Source of the DNA: Dermacoccus abyssi | GTDB taxonomy: Bacteria > Actinomycetota > Actinomycetes > Actinomycetales > Dermatophilaceae | DNA: 58,201 bases | Direction of reading: 5' to 3' | NCBI RefSeq assembly: GCF_003515945.1 | Contig: NZ_QWLM01000018.1 | Coordinates: 1 to 58,201 of the forward strand | Part shown: positions 45,714 to 55,439 of the stretch, one piece after another | How positions within the stretch are numbered: the first letter of the stretch is position 1 | How the letters are laid out: every line of letters begins with the position of its first letter | Notes under the pieces: model-generated | What the model was told of the DNA's origin: nothing | What the model saw: only the letters and a program-made list of their open reading frames with translations | Database searches by the model: none | Program-made: the position numbers and the translations under genes

Positions 45714-46460
45714 GTGGGCGTGGTCACAGCACGTGACGTTGACGTGATCGTCGAGTTCGCGCCCGCCGACGGGGCGCCGATCGGAACTGCCTTGGCAGAT
45801 GCCTCGGCAACGGCCATCGTCCAAGGCATGCCAGTGCGGCGGTTCGGCTCCTACGCCGGGATGCGCCACTACCCCGGCTGGTGATGGTCCTCAACCAACA
45901 AGGACCTGGTGGGCTACGAGAGCCTGCTGGAGCGAGACCGATTACTCGTCGCAGACTTCGATCCAGCCGTGAAGGGCATCGCGAGCCAGCCTTTCGGCAT
46001 CACCGGACTGGTGTCCGGCAGCGAGCGTCGACACGTGCCTGACTACCTCTTGGTAGGGACGGACGATCCAACGGTCGTCGACGTCAAGCCAGCTCGACTG
46101 CTCGACCGACCGGAAGTCAGCGAGATCATGGAATGGACGGCAACAGTCATAGCGCAACGGGGATGGCGCTACGAGATATGGAGCGGGGAAGATCCACGGC
46201 TCCTCGAAAATCTGCGCTTTCTCGCGCAGGGGCGCCGTTCCCAGGTCGACGAGGAAGCGCTCTGCGCGCTCCGCGAGTCAGGGCTGGTGGGCCTGTCCTT
46301 GAAGGCGACCTTGGCCCGGGCAATGCGTCAAGGTGCCGCCTCGCCCGGCCTTTTGCGCGCTGCGTTGCTGCGTCTGCTGTGGCTCCAGGAGTGGGTGATC
46401 GACCTTTCCGTGCCACTCACGCACGAGGCCATCATCAGCCAGATCGAGGAGCCAGCATGA
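45714..46460 (+). pseudogene. tnsA: TnsA-like endonuclease with in-frame TGA
   Basis: Read from GTG at 45714 the protein is cut at TGA (45882-45884) within HYPGW-stop-WSSTNKDLVGYESLLERDRL; without the stop it gives a 248-residue TnsA-like nuclease. The catalytic set (Glu in YESLLER, Asp in HVPDYLLVG, Lys in VVDVKP) lies wholly after the stop. A second start, GTG at 45909, has AAGGA 5 bases upstream and would restore a 183-residue catalytic core. Its TGA overlaps the tnsB ATG. TnsA cuts the 5' ends of the transposon in Tn7. Confidence 0.75.
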
Positions 46461-48448
46461 GTGGCGACGTACTGGACGTTCGGGTGGGTTCACGCCTGTG
46501 GTTCGACGGCGCTGTCTGGACGGTGTGCCGCCTGAGCGGGGCGACCGTGCAGCTCACAGACGACGGCCAGTATCGGACGGTCGCTATCGATGATCTGATG
46601 CATCACGCACACGGCATCGACGACCCCAGCGCCACGCCGCCTGCCCGAGACGAGACGTTGTCCTCGACGACACTTGCCTCGCTGACGACCAAGCAGCGAC
46701 AGGCCATCGAGGAGCAGTTCGAGGTACTCGGCCCACTTCTAGCCGCGCATGAGGACAGCGGACGCATCGAAGGACTGGACGAAGCCGCCGCCCGACTTCG
46801 TATTTCCACGCGCACGGTCCGGAGGCGCCTGGAACGGCTGCGTCAGTTGGGCCCGGCCGGCCTGCTGGATGAACGTCTGATCAATCAGAGACGCACCTCT
46901 GTTGACCCTCGCTGGGACGAGGCCTGCATCGCCGTGCTCGATGACTTCACGAACCGCGCCAACCCTTCACGCCAGACCGTCATCCGGCGCGCCAATTCGG
47001 CGTTCCTTGAACAAGTGCCTGACGGGCGCACGCCCAGCCAGTCGGTCGCCTACGTGCGGGTCGCAGAACTCGACAAGGGGCGGTACACCTTCGGTGAGGC
47101 GAAGCAGCGACGGTCGGTGTCGAAGCGCCCGCAGGGGGTGCTGGGGCAGCTGCGGCCCAAGCGTCCGGGTGAGTACATCCTGATGGACGGCTACAGGCTG
47201 GATGTGTTCGCGATGGAGCCGGTGACGATGCGGTGGGTCAACACCGAGCTGACGGTGGCGATGGACCTGTACGACCGGTCGATCAAGGGCATCCGGCTGC
47301 GTCCCGTGGCTGCGAAGTCGGCGGACGTGGCCAGCGTGCTCTTCCAGTGCCTGACCCCGCAGGTCTGGGGTCGAGGCGCAGAGGCGGCCAAGGGTCCGTT
47401 CAGCGGTGTCCCGGAGCACGTCGTCTTGGGCTCGGAAGGGGTCTTCCCGGACACGATCGTGATCGATCACGGCAAGGTGTACATGTCGCAGCACACGTTC
47501 GGGGTGTGCCGCCGTCTGGGGATCTCGATCCAGCCGGCCATCCCGAACAAGCCGACCGACAAACCCGCACTGGAACGATTTTTCCGCACCCTTCGCCTGT
47601 CCCTGCTGGACCAGCTGGAGGGCTACAAGGGCCCCAACGTGTACGAGCGGGGCAAGGACGTGGAGAAGGGCGCGTTCTACTACGTCAGCGAGCTGGAACA
47701 GCTCATCCGCGAGTGGATCGGGGAGGTCTACCACCGCACCGCGCACCGGGGGCTACGAGACCCCCTGCTGCCGAAGGTTGACCTGTCACCGGAGGAGATG
47801 TTCAACCGCGGGATCGAGGTCTCCGGGTTATTGCGGCTACCGGCGGCGGAGGATCTGCGCTACGAGCTGCTGGAGGTGGCGTGGCGCCAGATCCACCACT
47901 ACGGCATCGACATCGACGGACGCCGTTACGACGGCGAGGCATTGAACCTTTACCGCGGACGCCGTTCCGACCACGGCGGCGCGCATGCCGGCAAGTGGCC
48001 CTTCCACGTCGATGTCGACGACATCCGCAAGGTCTACTTCCAAGACCCCGAGGACAAGGCCTGGCACCCGTTGCAGTGGCGTCTGGCCCCGGGCATTACA
48101 GCCCCGTTCAGCAAGGACGCTGCGGACTACACCCGCCGGGTCAGTGTCCGCGCCAACCGGCACGTCGACCCGCAGCAGGCCGTCCAGGACCTGCTGGTGC
48201 GGTGGCAACGCGACGAGGTGCTCGGGCGGCGCGAGAAGGTCCTGGCCCAGCGCCTAGCGGCCCAAGAGGACGTCGAATCCAGGCTCCCGACACAGACAGA
48301 CAGCCAGTCACCGGACGTCATCGACTTCATGACCCGACGAGCCGAGCGCGACCGGGATCGACATGACCACCCTTCCGATCTGGACGTCTTCGAGCGGTAC
48401 TACGAGGAGCGCCCGAACGACGGCGGCCTGGAGGTGTTCGACGAATGA
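46457..48448 (+). CDS. tnsB: TnsB/TniA-like DDE transposase
   Basis: A 663-residue Mu/IntA-type transposase. Residues 1-220 hold helix-turn-helix DNA-binding domains (EAAARLRISTRTVRRRLERLRQLG near 120). The DDE triad appears as ILMDGYRLD (Asp 244), TIVIDHGKVYMS (Asp 337) and DKPALERFF (Glu 373); the D-35-E spacing is normal. A Mu-C type beta-barrel follows. The only transposon gene without a visible lesion. Overlaps tnsA by ATGA and tnsC by ATGA. Confidence 0.9.
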   Translation: MSGDVLDVRVGSRLWFDGAVWTVCRLSGATVQLTDDGQYRTVAIDDLMHHAHGIDDPSATPPARDETLSSTTLASLTTKQRQAIEEQFEVLGPLLAAHEDSGRIEGLDEAAARLRISTRTVRRRLERLRQLGPAGLLDERLINQRRTSVDPRWDEACIAVLDDFTNRANPSRQTVIRRANSAFLEQVPDGRTPSQSVAYVRVAELDKGRYTFGEAKQRRSVSKRPQGVLGQLRPKRPGEYILMDGYRLDVFAMEPVTMRWVNTELTVAMDLYDRSIKGIRLRPVAAKSADVASVLFQCLTPQVWGRGAEAAKGPFSGVPEHVVLGSEGVFPDTIVIDHGKVYMSQHTFGVCRRLGISIQPAIPNKPTDKPALERFFRTLRLSLLDQLEGYKGPNVYERGKDVEKGAFYYVSELEQLIREWIGEVYHRTAHRGLRDPLLPKVDLSPEEMFNRGIEVSGLLRLPAAEDLRYELLEVAWRQIHHYGIDIDGRRYDGEALNLYRGRRSDHGGAHAGKWPFHVDVDDIRKVYFQDPEDKAWHPLQWRLAPGITAPFSKDAADYTRRVSVRANRHVDPQQAVQDLLVRWQRDEVLGRREKVLAQRLAAQEDVESRLPTQTDSQSPDVIDFMTRRAERDRDRHDHPSDLDVFERYYEERPNDGGLEVFDE

Positions 48449-49592
48449 GCAAGGACCAGCCCTCCCCCATCCCCGTGGGCTCGCTGGAACGGCGGACCCA
48501 CGAGGACGGAGGAGATGATGCCTCTTCGGCGAACCCGTGGGCTGAATGGCTGACGCTGCACGGCACCTCCAGGTACAGCCTCGGCACGAAGCGCGGCTGG
48601 ATTGACTTCGTGAACGGCGCCCCCCCGCGAGGACTTCGCCACTCTTTCGCGCTCTGAGATGGATGAGCTCGACGGCGAGTCCTTGGTGGACTACAACGAG
48701 GTCCGAGGCGTGTGGCACGCCAACGCACCCGTGATCAAGACGCCACAACTTCAGCGTGTGAACGGCATCTTCGAGCAGGTCTTGGCGTCATCGCATCGTG
48801 ACGGGGACAGCCTGCGCGGGTCGGTGTTGTTAGACTCGCTCCCGGGCCTCGGAAAGACGACCGCTGCCACGCGCTTCGGTCGCACCTTTGATCGTCGACA
48901 GCGCCGTCGCTACGGGCATCTCACAGCCTACGGGAGCCCGCGTCTGCCTGTCGCGTTCATCGCCCTCACGGCGAACATGTCCCTGAAGAACCTCAACCAG
49001 AAACTGCTGCGCTTCTACGACCACCCAGCAGCAGGACGCGCTACCCGCGCCGAATTGGGAGACCTCGCGGTGGACTGCGTTGCCACGGCCGAGACCCGCT
49101 TGATCATCCTGGATGACCTGCACTTCATCAACTTCAACCATCGCAACGGGATGGACCTGAGCAACCACCTCAAGTGGCTCGCCAACGAGATGCCAGCCAC
49201 CTTCGTCTACGTCGGCGTCGGGCTCTCCCAGAAGCAGTTCTTCGACGAAGGACTGCACCACAGCGAGGCGGCCTACGCCCAGACGAGTCGCCGGGCTACG
49301 CGGTGCACGATGGCCCCCCTTCAACATCAAGACCGACGGTGGGATGCGGGCCTGGGTAGCGATGCTTCAGGTCTTTGAGGGTCGCATCAAGCTCGCAGAC
49401 GCCCAGCCCGGTTGTCTCACCGAGCAGGCGCAAGAGATCCTCCGCCGCACCCAGGGCTACATGGTCTCTGTCACCAACTTGATCGACCGTGCTTGCAGTC
49501 TCGCGATCAGCACAGGAGCCGAAACCATTGACTCGCGAATCCTCGCTTCCGTCGTCGTCGACAACGCCGCCGAGGACGCCAGTACGGGCTGA
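48445..49592 (+). pseudogene. tnsC: TnsC/TniB-like AAA+ ATPase with two +1 frameshifts
   Basis: Starts at ATG 48445 overlapping the tnsB stop. The frame breaks in a C7 run (about 48618-48626) and again in a C6 run (49313-49319); dropping one C at each site joins NGAPREDFATLSRSEMDELDG and TMAPFNIKTDGGMRAW into one protein of about 380 residues. Walker A LLDSLPGLGKTT, Walker B RLIILDDLHFI and the sensor segment KWLANEMPATFVYVGVG are all present. It is the ATP-dependent target-selection regulator in Tn7. Both indels in homopolymers suggest base-calling artefacts. Confidence 0.82.
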
Positions 49593-51268
49593 CCCGGCCA
49601 CAGAGCCAGCCACAGAATACCTCCGAGATCTTGTCCCGGCCACTCACCGCTCGCAGTGGCCGATATGCGTCCCGCCCCAGCCGAACGAACAGCCACGCAG
49701 TTGGCTGGTCAGTGCGAGCCACCGGTACGGGCTCACCCCGCGCCAGTTCCTCACTGCAATGCACATCCCCGGCAATCCCCCAGGGAGCGGCCTAGAGCGA
49801 GTACTGCTCGACAAGCGTTCGGGATTTTATGCCGTGCTCGGCACCGAGCCACCCGAGCCCGTGAAGATCCCGCTGATCGACGACGGGCGTCTCTCAGAGT
49901 CGGTGCCCAAGAACACCTCCAGCAGATACTGCCCCGAATGCCTCGCGTCAGGGTTCGGTTGGTCGACACTCTGGCAGCAGCCCTGGACATTCGCATGCCC
50001 CCACCACCACATCGCCCTCATCGCAACCTGTCCATCCTGCGGTCAGCGGCCGTGGTCGTCATCGTCTTGGGGCGGACGCTTGGCTGGCCAAGCGTGCTGC
50101 ACCGAACGTGAGCCCAGGCCCAAGGGCGGCACATCGCAACGGAGCATCCGTCCCTGGTGCAACGGCAACCTCGGCGACGCAGCCCAGATCCCGGTTCACG
50201 ATGCGGCCCTGCACGCCCAGCAACGACTCCTCGTTCTCGTGGACGCGGCGCACCGGGACCCGGGCGGCCCAAGGAGCCTTGGGCCGTGGTCAGCCACCGC
50301 CAGTCAGCACCTACACACGTTTTGCGCACTCCTGCGACTGTCCGTCGCTCAGGCCCGCTCAGCCTCCTCCTGGGCCGACCACCTCGCCCGAGCCAGCGCG
50401 GCATTTGACGATCTCAACCAGACCGACGGCAGCGGACCGACCATCAACCTCATGCTCTCGGACCACCAGACCACCGGGCTACTCGGACCCCGATCACAGG
50501 CGCTCCGCAGTGACCTCGGCCCCATCCTGGTCGCCGCCGGGATTCGCAACATCGCATCCGCCATCCCACCGAGCTCCCGACTCACCTTCCGAACAGCCCG
50601 CGCATGGGCCGCCCACCCACCGGAGTGGACCTCACCTCGGGACCACGGGCAGCACATCCTCCAAGAACACCAGACAGAGAGAGCCCCTCCTGCCGCCCGC
50701 AAGCTGGGTCCCGCAGTCTCTCTGGACTATCGCCCTACGCGCCCACGACGTCCAAGAAGACGACGGGCCCGTGCTATCCATGATCTTGCTGCGACTAGGG
50801 CGGACTACGCCATGGAGCCACATCGCACTCGAACTCGGACTGCCCGCCACATTCCAACGCTCCGCCGGAACCCGACTCCGGTCCCTCCACCATCATCGTT
50901 GGCCAAATGTCCTGCAGGACATGGAGGATCTCTTCACCCAGTTGCGACAGGCACCGCCGCCGATCAACTACAGCGCACGGCGGCGCGCTGCTCACAGCGT
51001 GGCCGAACTTGCGAAGGTGGTCGGCGCGCACCGCGATGATGATCTCGCTGGCCTTCGCCGATTCTGGGAGGTGTTCACGGGAGGCGACATCCGCTTGGCC
51101 CCCCATCCGCTGGGGACGCCAGGAGGAACCTCAGCGCATCTGGAACATGTCGCACAAAGGCAGCACCTCGACGACGCACACGACGTCCTATTTCGGCAGT
51201 ACCACGAACGCCTAATCGGTCATCACGGGAACACCGTCGATGGCCCCCTCACCTGGACGCCGCCTTGA
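49528..51268 (+). pseudogene. tniQ: TniQ/TnsD-like target selector with a +1 frameshift
   Basis: TTG at 49528 with AGGAG upstream is the likely start and overlaps the end of tnsC. The first part has the TniQ zinc-binding block SRYCPECLASGFGWSTLWQQPWTFACPHHH plus CPSCGQRP. Near 50680 (an AG repeat) the frame shifts: HILQEHQTE passes to EPLLPPASWVPQSLWTIALRAHD, then a long C-terminal region (WSHIALELGLPATFQ, FTQLRQAPPPINY) to TGA at 51266-51268. TniQ/TnsD proteins choose the target site. One deleted base would restore about 580 residues. Confidence 0.78.
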
Positions 51269-51652
51269 AGAGGTCGCCCGGGACTACCCAGCAGACGCAG
51301 CGCAGGCCGCGACCATGACGCGTACTGCCAGAACGTCCGACAACTGATCAGCCGTCTGGTTCCCATCATTTCCGCGAATGGACGCGAGCAGGACCTTGGG
51401 GTCATGGACCCAGCGACGAACCTGCGAGAAGACGGATGGGCCCACCAGCGATTGACTTGGAGTAGTCAACGCAACGACTTGCGCGAAGCGCTCATCCACA
51501 CCTGCGGGCCGCTCTCGAAACTGGAGGACCTCAACGGCGCAGTTCCCCGACAAAACCTCCGGACGACCTGGAACCTCACCCCCGACGATCTGTTCCCATA
51601 CGAGCCTCTCCCCCGCCGCCTTCCAGGCGAATTCCCGCGGACAGTCGGTTGA
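51240..51652 (+). pseudogene. Fifth transposon gene, unknown, frameshifted
   Basis: ATG at 51240 overlaps the end of tniQ and reads MAPSPGRRLEEVARDYPADAAQAATMTR; about 51320 the frame shifts by one to YCQNVRQLISRLVPIISANG and runs to TGA at 51650-51652 via NLREDGWAHQRLTWSSQRNDL and LTPDDLFPYEPLPRRLPGEF. One inserted base would join them into about 137 residues. I do not recognise it; the position after tniQ suggests a transposition accessory protein. It ends 4 bases before the convergent copB gene. Confidence 0.55.
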
Positions 51653-51656
51653 GGCG

Positions 51657-53846
51657 TCAGCCAGCATCCGACTCCCTGGCCTGTCCAGAGTCTCCGGCGC
51701 AGGCTGCACTCTCGTCGTCGATGAACTTCGCGGTACTGGTGGCCGGTGACAGGTCGAGGCGGCGTAGGAGCTGGGCATTGAGCGCGACAACGACGGTAGA
51801 GGCGGACATGAGGATCGCTCCGACGCTCATTGGGAGAACGAATCCGATGGGGGCGAGGACGCCTGCTGCCAGGGGCACGGAGATCAGGTTGTAGCCGGCG
51901 GCCCACCACAGGTTCTGCTTCATCTTGCGGTAGGAAGAGCGGGAGAGGTCGATGACCGAGAGCACGGAGCGTGGATCCGAGCTGGCGAGGATCACCCCTG
52001 CGGAGCCGATGGCCACGTCGGTGCCAGCGCCGATGGCGATGCCGACATCGGCTTGAGCCAAGGCCGGGGCGTCGTTGACGCCGTCGCCGACCATCGCGAC
52101 CTTCCTCCCTTCGTCCTGGAGCGCGGCGACCTTGGCGGCCTTGTCCTCTGGACGGACGCCTGCGAACACGCGGTCGATGCCCAGCTCGGCGGCGACGGTC
52201 TGGGCCACGGCCTCAGCGTCCCCGGTGATCATCACGACCTGGGCGCCGGCAGCGTGGAGGGCGTCGACGGCAACGCGGGACTCGGGCCGGATCTCATCGG
52301 CCAGGCGCAGTGCGCCGATGACTGCGCCGTCCGCCACGACGTGCAGGATGATCGCGCCCTCCTCGCGCCAGGCGTCCGCGACGGGGAGCTCGTCGAGGCC
52401 GTGCTGCTCCAGGAGGTGGGGGCCACCAACTTCAACTGTCTTCCCGTCCACGATGGCCCGCACCCCCACCGCGGGTGAGGAGGAAAAGTCACCTGCTCGC
52501 GGGACCTCGAGCTCATGGGCGCGAGCGGCGCTGACGATGGCGCGGGCCAGCGGGTGCTCGCTGTCACTCTCGGCGGCCGCGGCCAAGGCGAGCACCTCGT
52601 CGTCGTCGCGACCCTCAAACGCCTGGATGGCGGTGACGGTGGGCTCGCCCTTGGTCAGCGTGCCGGTCTTGTCGAACAGAACGGCATCGACGGTGCGCAT
52701 GGACTCCAGCGCCAACCGATCCTTGATGAGAACACCGCCACGGGCGGCACGTTCGGTCGCGATGGAGACCACGAGCGGGATCGCCAAGCCGAGCGCGTGG
52801 GGGCAGGCGATGACCAGGACGGTGATAGTGCGCACCACCGCGTCATCGGGCATGCCGAGCAGCGACCAGACAACGGCGGTGATCGCTGCGGCGCCGAGGG
52901 CAAACCAGAACAGCCACCCGGCCGCGGTGTCGGCGATGCGCTGAGCGCGGGAGGAAGACGCCTGGGCGTCGGCCACAAGCTTTTGGATCCCGGCCAGGGC
53001 GGTGTCTTCGCCGGTCGCTGTCACCTCCACGCGCAGACCGGAGTCGGTGGCCACCGTGCCCGCCACGACGCTCTCGCCCTTGCCGCGGCGCACGGTCTTG
53101 GACTCGCCCGTGACCATCGACTCGTCCATGCTCGCGGAACCATCGACGATCCGTCCGTCAGCAGGCACAGCTGCACCGGGACGAACGATCACGACGTCAC
53201 CGACCACCAGCTCGGCAGGGTCGACCGTGACCACGTCGTCGCCCTCAAGACGCTCGGCCTCGTCGGGCAGGAGCGCTGCCAGAGAATCCAGAGCCGAGGT
53301 CGTCTGGGCTAGGGACCGCATCTCGATCCAGTGACCCAGGAGCATGATCACCACCAGCAGGGCCAGCTCCCACCAGAAGTTCAGCTCGTGGTGGAGGACG
53401 TTCAGGCTGGCGCCCCAGGAGGAGATGAAGGCCACGGTGATGGCCAGTCCGATGAGCAGCATCATCCCCGGCTTGCGGCTGCGGATTTCGCTGACGGCGC
53501 CGGTCAGGAAGGGCCAACCACCCCAGAGGTACATAACGGTGCCGAGCACGGGCGAGACCCAACGAACCCATTCCCCACTGGGGAGGTCATAACCGACGAG
53601 GTCGGCAAACATGTCGTTAAAGCCGACGACCGGGACTGCCAGGACGAGCATGATCCAAAACAGGCGACGGAACTGCCCGACATGGTCACCGTGACCTGCA
53701 TGCCCGCCGTGATCAGCTTGGCTATGGCCTGTGTCGTGATTCTGATGGCCCGCGTGTGTGTGCCCGGGACTGTCCGCTTGGTGCGAGTTGCGCTTCTCGC
53801 GCTCGTCTAATCCCGGTGCTGACATGTGGTCATGGCTCGAGCTCAT
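51657..53846 (-). CDS. copB: CopB-type heavy-metal P-type ATPase
   Basis: A 729-residue P1B ATPase. The N-terminus is histidine-rich (about 60 residues: HDHMSAPGL, HTHAGHQNHDTGHSQADHGGHAGHGDHVG). Membrane metal motif is CPH (ACPHALG, about residue 348), typical of CopB/P1B-3 pumps for Cu(II) or Ag, not CPC. TGES near 244, DKTGTLTKG near 392 and MVGDGVNDAPALA near 585 complete it. It should export copper ions. The CsoR-like palindrome lies 12 bases upstream of this ATG; a shorter form starting at MSAPG (53825) is possible. Confidence 0.92.
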   Translation of the reverse strand: MSSSHDHMSAPGLDEREKRNSHQADSPGHTHAGHQNHDTGHSQADHGGHAGHGDHVGQFRRLFWIMLVLAVPVVGFNDMFADLVGYDLPSGEWVRWVSPVLGTVMYLWGGWPFLTGAVSEIRSRKPGMMLLIGLAITVAFISSWGASLNVLHHELNFWWELALLVVIMLLGHWIEMRSLAQTTSALDSLAALLPDEAERLEGDDVVTVDPAELVVGDVVIVRPGAAVPADGRIVDGSASMDESMVTGESKTVRRGKGESVVAGTVATDSGLRVEVTATGEDTALAGIQKLVADAQASSSRAQRIADTAAGWLFWFALGAAAITAVVWSLLGMPDDAVVRTITVLVIACPHALGLAIPLVVSIATERAARGGVLIKDRLALESMRTVDAVLFDKTGTLTKGEPTVTAIQAFEGRDDDEVLALAAAAESDSEHPLARAIVSAARAHELEVPRAGDFSSSPAVGVRAIVDGKTVEVGGPHLLEQHGLDELPVADAWREEGAIILHVVADGAVIGALRLADEIRPESRVAVDALHAAGAQVVMITGDAEAVAQTVAAELGIDRVFAGVRPEDKAAKVAALQDEGRKVAMVGDGVNDAPALAQADVGIAIGAGTDVAIGSAGVILASSDPRSVLSVIDLSRSSYRKMKQNLWWAAGYNLISVPLAAGVLAPIGFVLPMSVGAILMSASTVVVALNAQLLRRLDLSPATSTAKFIDDESAACAGDSGQARESDAG

Positions 53847-53857
53847 ACGTGGAAGTT

Positions 53858-53874
53858 ATACCCCCTAGGGGTAT
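53858..53874. promoter_or_regulatory. CsoR-like palindrome before copB
   Basis: TACCCCCTAGGGGTA with flanking A/T resembles copper-sensing CsoR operators. No csoR gene is in the window. The adjacent sequence is A/T rich and may contain the -10 box. Confidence 0.7.
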
Positions 53875-53891
53875 TAGTCAACGCGCGGTAT

Positions 53892-53927
53892 CCCGCTCCC
53901 CGACGGCGGTCGCCACCGGGGAGCGGG
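53892..53927 (-). terminator. Hairpin terminator of the MFS remnant
   Basis: 10-bp arms CCCGCTCCCC and GGGGAGCGGG, 25 bases past the stop of the minus-strand MFS frame. Confidence 0.75.
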
Positions 53928-53951
53928 TCGGGTGAACATGGCTTGGTGCAG

Positions 53952-55037
53952 CTACTGACGTGCGCGGGGAATCACCACGCCAGCGACAACTGCGCCAACC
54001 AGAGCCGCGACCGCAGCGACGAGGAAGGCCGTCTGAAATCCAGACGCGTCGGTGCCGGCAAGGCTGGCAGCGGCCACGCTGGAGACGGTGGCCACTCCGA
54101 TGGAGGCGCCGAACTCGTGGAAGGTGCTCAGCAGGCCGGAGGCGACGCCGGCCTCGCTGGGATCAACCTGGCTCAGGGCGGTGGCCGCGGCGACGACGAA
54201 GATGGCGCCGATGCCCAGGGCGCCGACGGAGACCCCGAGGACGGTGGCCAGCGTGGTGGACCACACAGCAGGGACGAGGAGCCCTGCGGCAGCGACGCCC
54301 AGTCCGGCCACGCCGAGCCGCCGAGCGCCCACGGTCGCGATGAGACGGCCAGCGAGGTTTGCGCCGAGCATCGTGGTCAGCGCGATCGGCAGGAACAGCA
54401 GCCCGGTGATCAGAGGCCCGTGACCTTCTCGACCCTGGAAGTAGAACGTCCCCAGGAAGAACACCGCGACCATCAGGGCCGTGCCGATGAGGATGACGAA
54501 GACCCCTGCGGCCACTGAGCGGCGACCGATCAGGGCGAGATCCATGAGCGGACTGCTCGTCGTGCGCTGCCACACGGCGAAGGCGAGGTAGAGCACGACG
54601 GAACCAGCCACGAAGCCACCGGCAGCACCAGCGCCCCCGGGCTCACCCGCACGCACCAAGCCATAGATGAGCGAGGCCGTTGCCGCGGTGACCAGCACAG
54701 CGCCCAGCACATCCAGACGAGCCCGCTCCTGCGTAGCGCGCGGCATGGCGGGCAACAGCAGGACGAGCGCGACGAGGATGACCAGGCCGACCGGGATATT
54801 GACGAAGAAGACCCACTGCCACCCCGGTCCGGCGGCGATCAGCCCCCCAAGGAGCACACCGATCGCCGCCCCGCCGCCACCAAGGGCCGACCAGATCCCC
54901 AGGGCGCGGTTGCGCTCCTGGCCCTCGAAGAGGCGAACGACCACCGACAGTTGCCGCGGGCGAGAGCAGCGCGGCACCCACCCCCTGTCCGACCCGGCCG
55001 GACAGCAGGACCTGCCCGCTGCCTGCCAGCCCGCACA
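53952..55037 (-). pseudogene. MFS transporter (DHA2), truncated at the 5' end and frameshifted
   Basis: From about 55037 the minus strand reads [28 protein letters not shown]. Near 54950-54965 one extra A shifts it; it resumes as [31 protein letters not shown] and continues through about 9 helices to 53952. The first four helices (about 110 residues) are missing: at 55037 the sequence becomes a plus-strand CopA fragment. Sequence resembles DHA2 drug transporters. The intact C-terminal region could be a stable remnant but not a transporter. Confidence 0.75.
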
Positions 55038-55364
55038 CGAGCCTCCGACATCACCCTGGTACGCGGCGATCTGCGCGCCGCGGCCGATGCGATCCGCCTC
55101 TCCCGGCGCACCCTAGGCACGATCAAGGGCAACCTGTTCTGGGCGTTCGCCTACAACGTGGCCGCCCTGCCTCTGGCCGCGGCCGGGCTGCTCAACCCGA
55201 TGCTCGCCGGCGCCGCGATGGCCTTCTCCTCGGTCTTCGTCGTCACCAACAGCCTGCGCCTGCGCGGTTTCACACCGACTCATGACCCGGCAGAGCTGCC
55301 CGGGGATGCCTCAGAGCCAGCAACCAGCGCCAGCGGCGACCCGCGCACCCCAATCCGCGCCTGA
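55038..55364 (+). pseudogene. CopA-type copper ATPase, C-terminal fragment
   Basis: Reads [57 protein letters not shown] and [16 protein letters not shown], the last P-domain end and two C-terminal helices of a CPC-type copper ATPase. About 85-90 percent of the enzyme is absent. The junction coincides with the truncated MFS remnant. A CopZ-like gene follows 75 bases later, the normal partner order, so an intact copA-copZ operon probably existed. Confidence 0.78.
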
Positions 55365-55439
55365 CCATCCATCTCGCAAGCGCACCCGAACCCTCCGGGA
55401 CGAAGTGTCCCGGAAACCACAGAGAAATGAGGCCATCCC

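Larger units (their letters stand above)
45649..51652 (+). mobile_element. Tn7/Tn5053-like transposition module (TnsA-TnsB-TnsC-TniQ-fifth gene)
   Basis: Five consecutive, overlapping plus-strand genes from 45714 to 51652 form a Tn7-like transposase set, behind the candidate terminal repeats at 45648-45701. The likely cargo continues at least to 58.2 kb with copper/metal genes on both strands. No right end was found in the window, so only the core module is delimited. Four of the five genes carry single-base lesions. Confidence 0.75.

Noticed and set aside
45882-45884. Stop codon readthrough or recoding (W at TGA) in tnsA
   Set aside because: Other TGA codons in this window act as normal stops, and other genes here carry TAA and TAG lesions; simple mutation or sequencing error is more likely.
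54951-55037. Plus-strand frame continuing upstream of the CopA fragment
   Set aside because: Upstream of 55037 the sequence is the reverse of the MFS gene, so the extra residues are not CopA.
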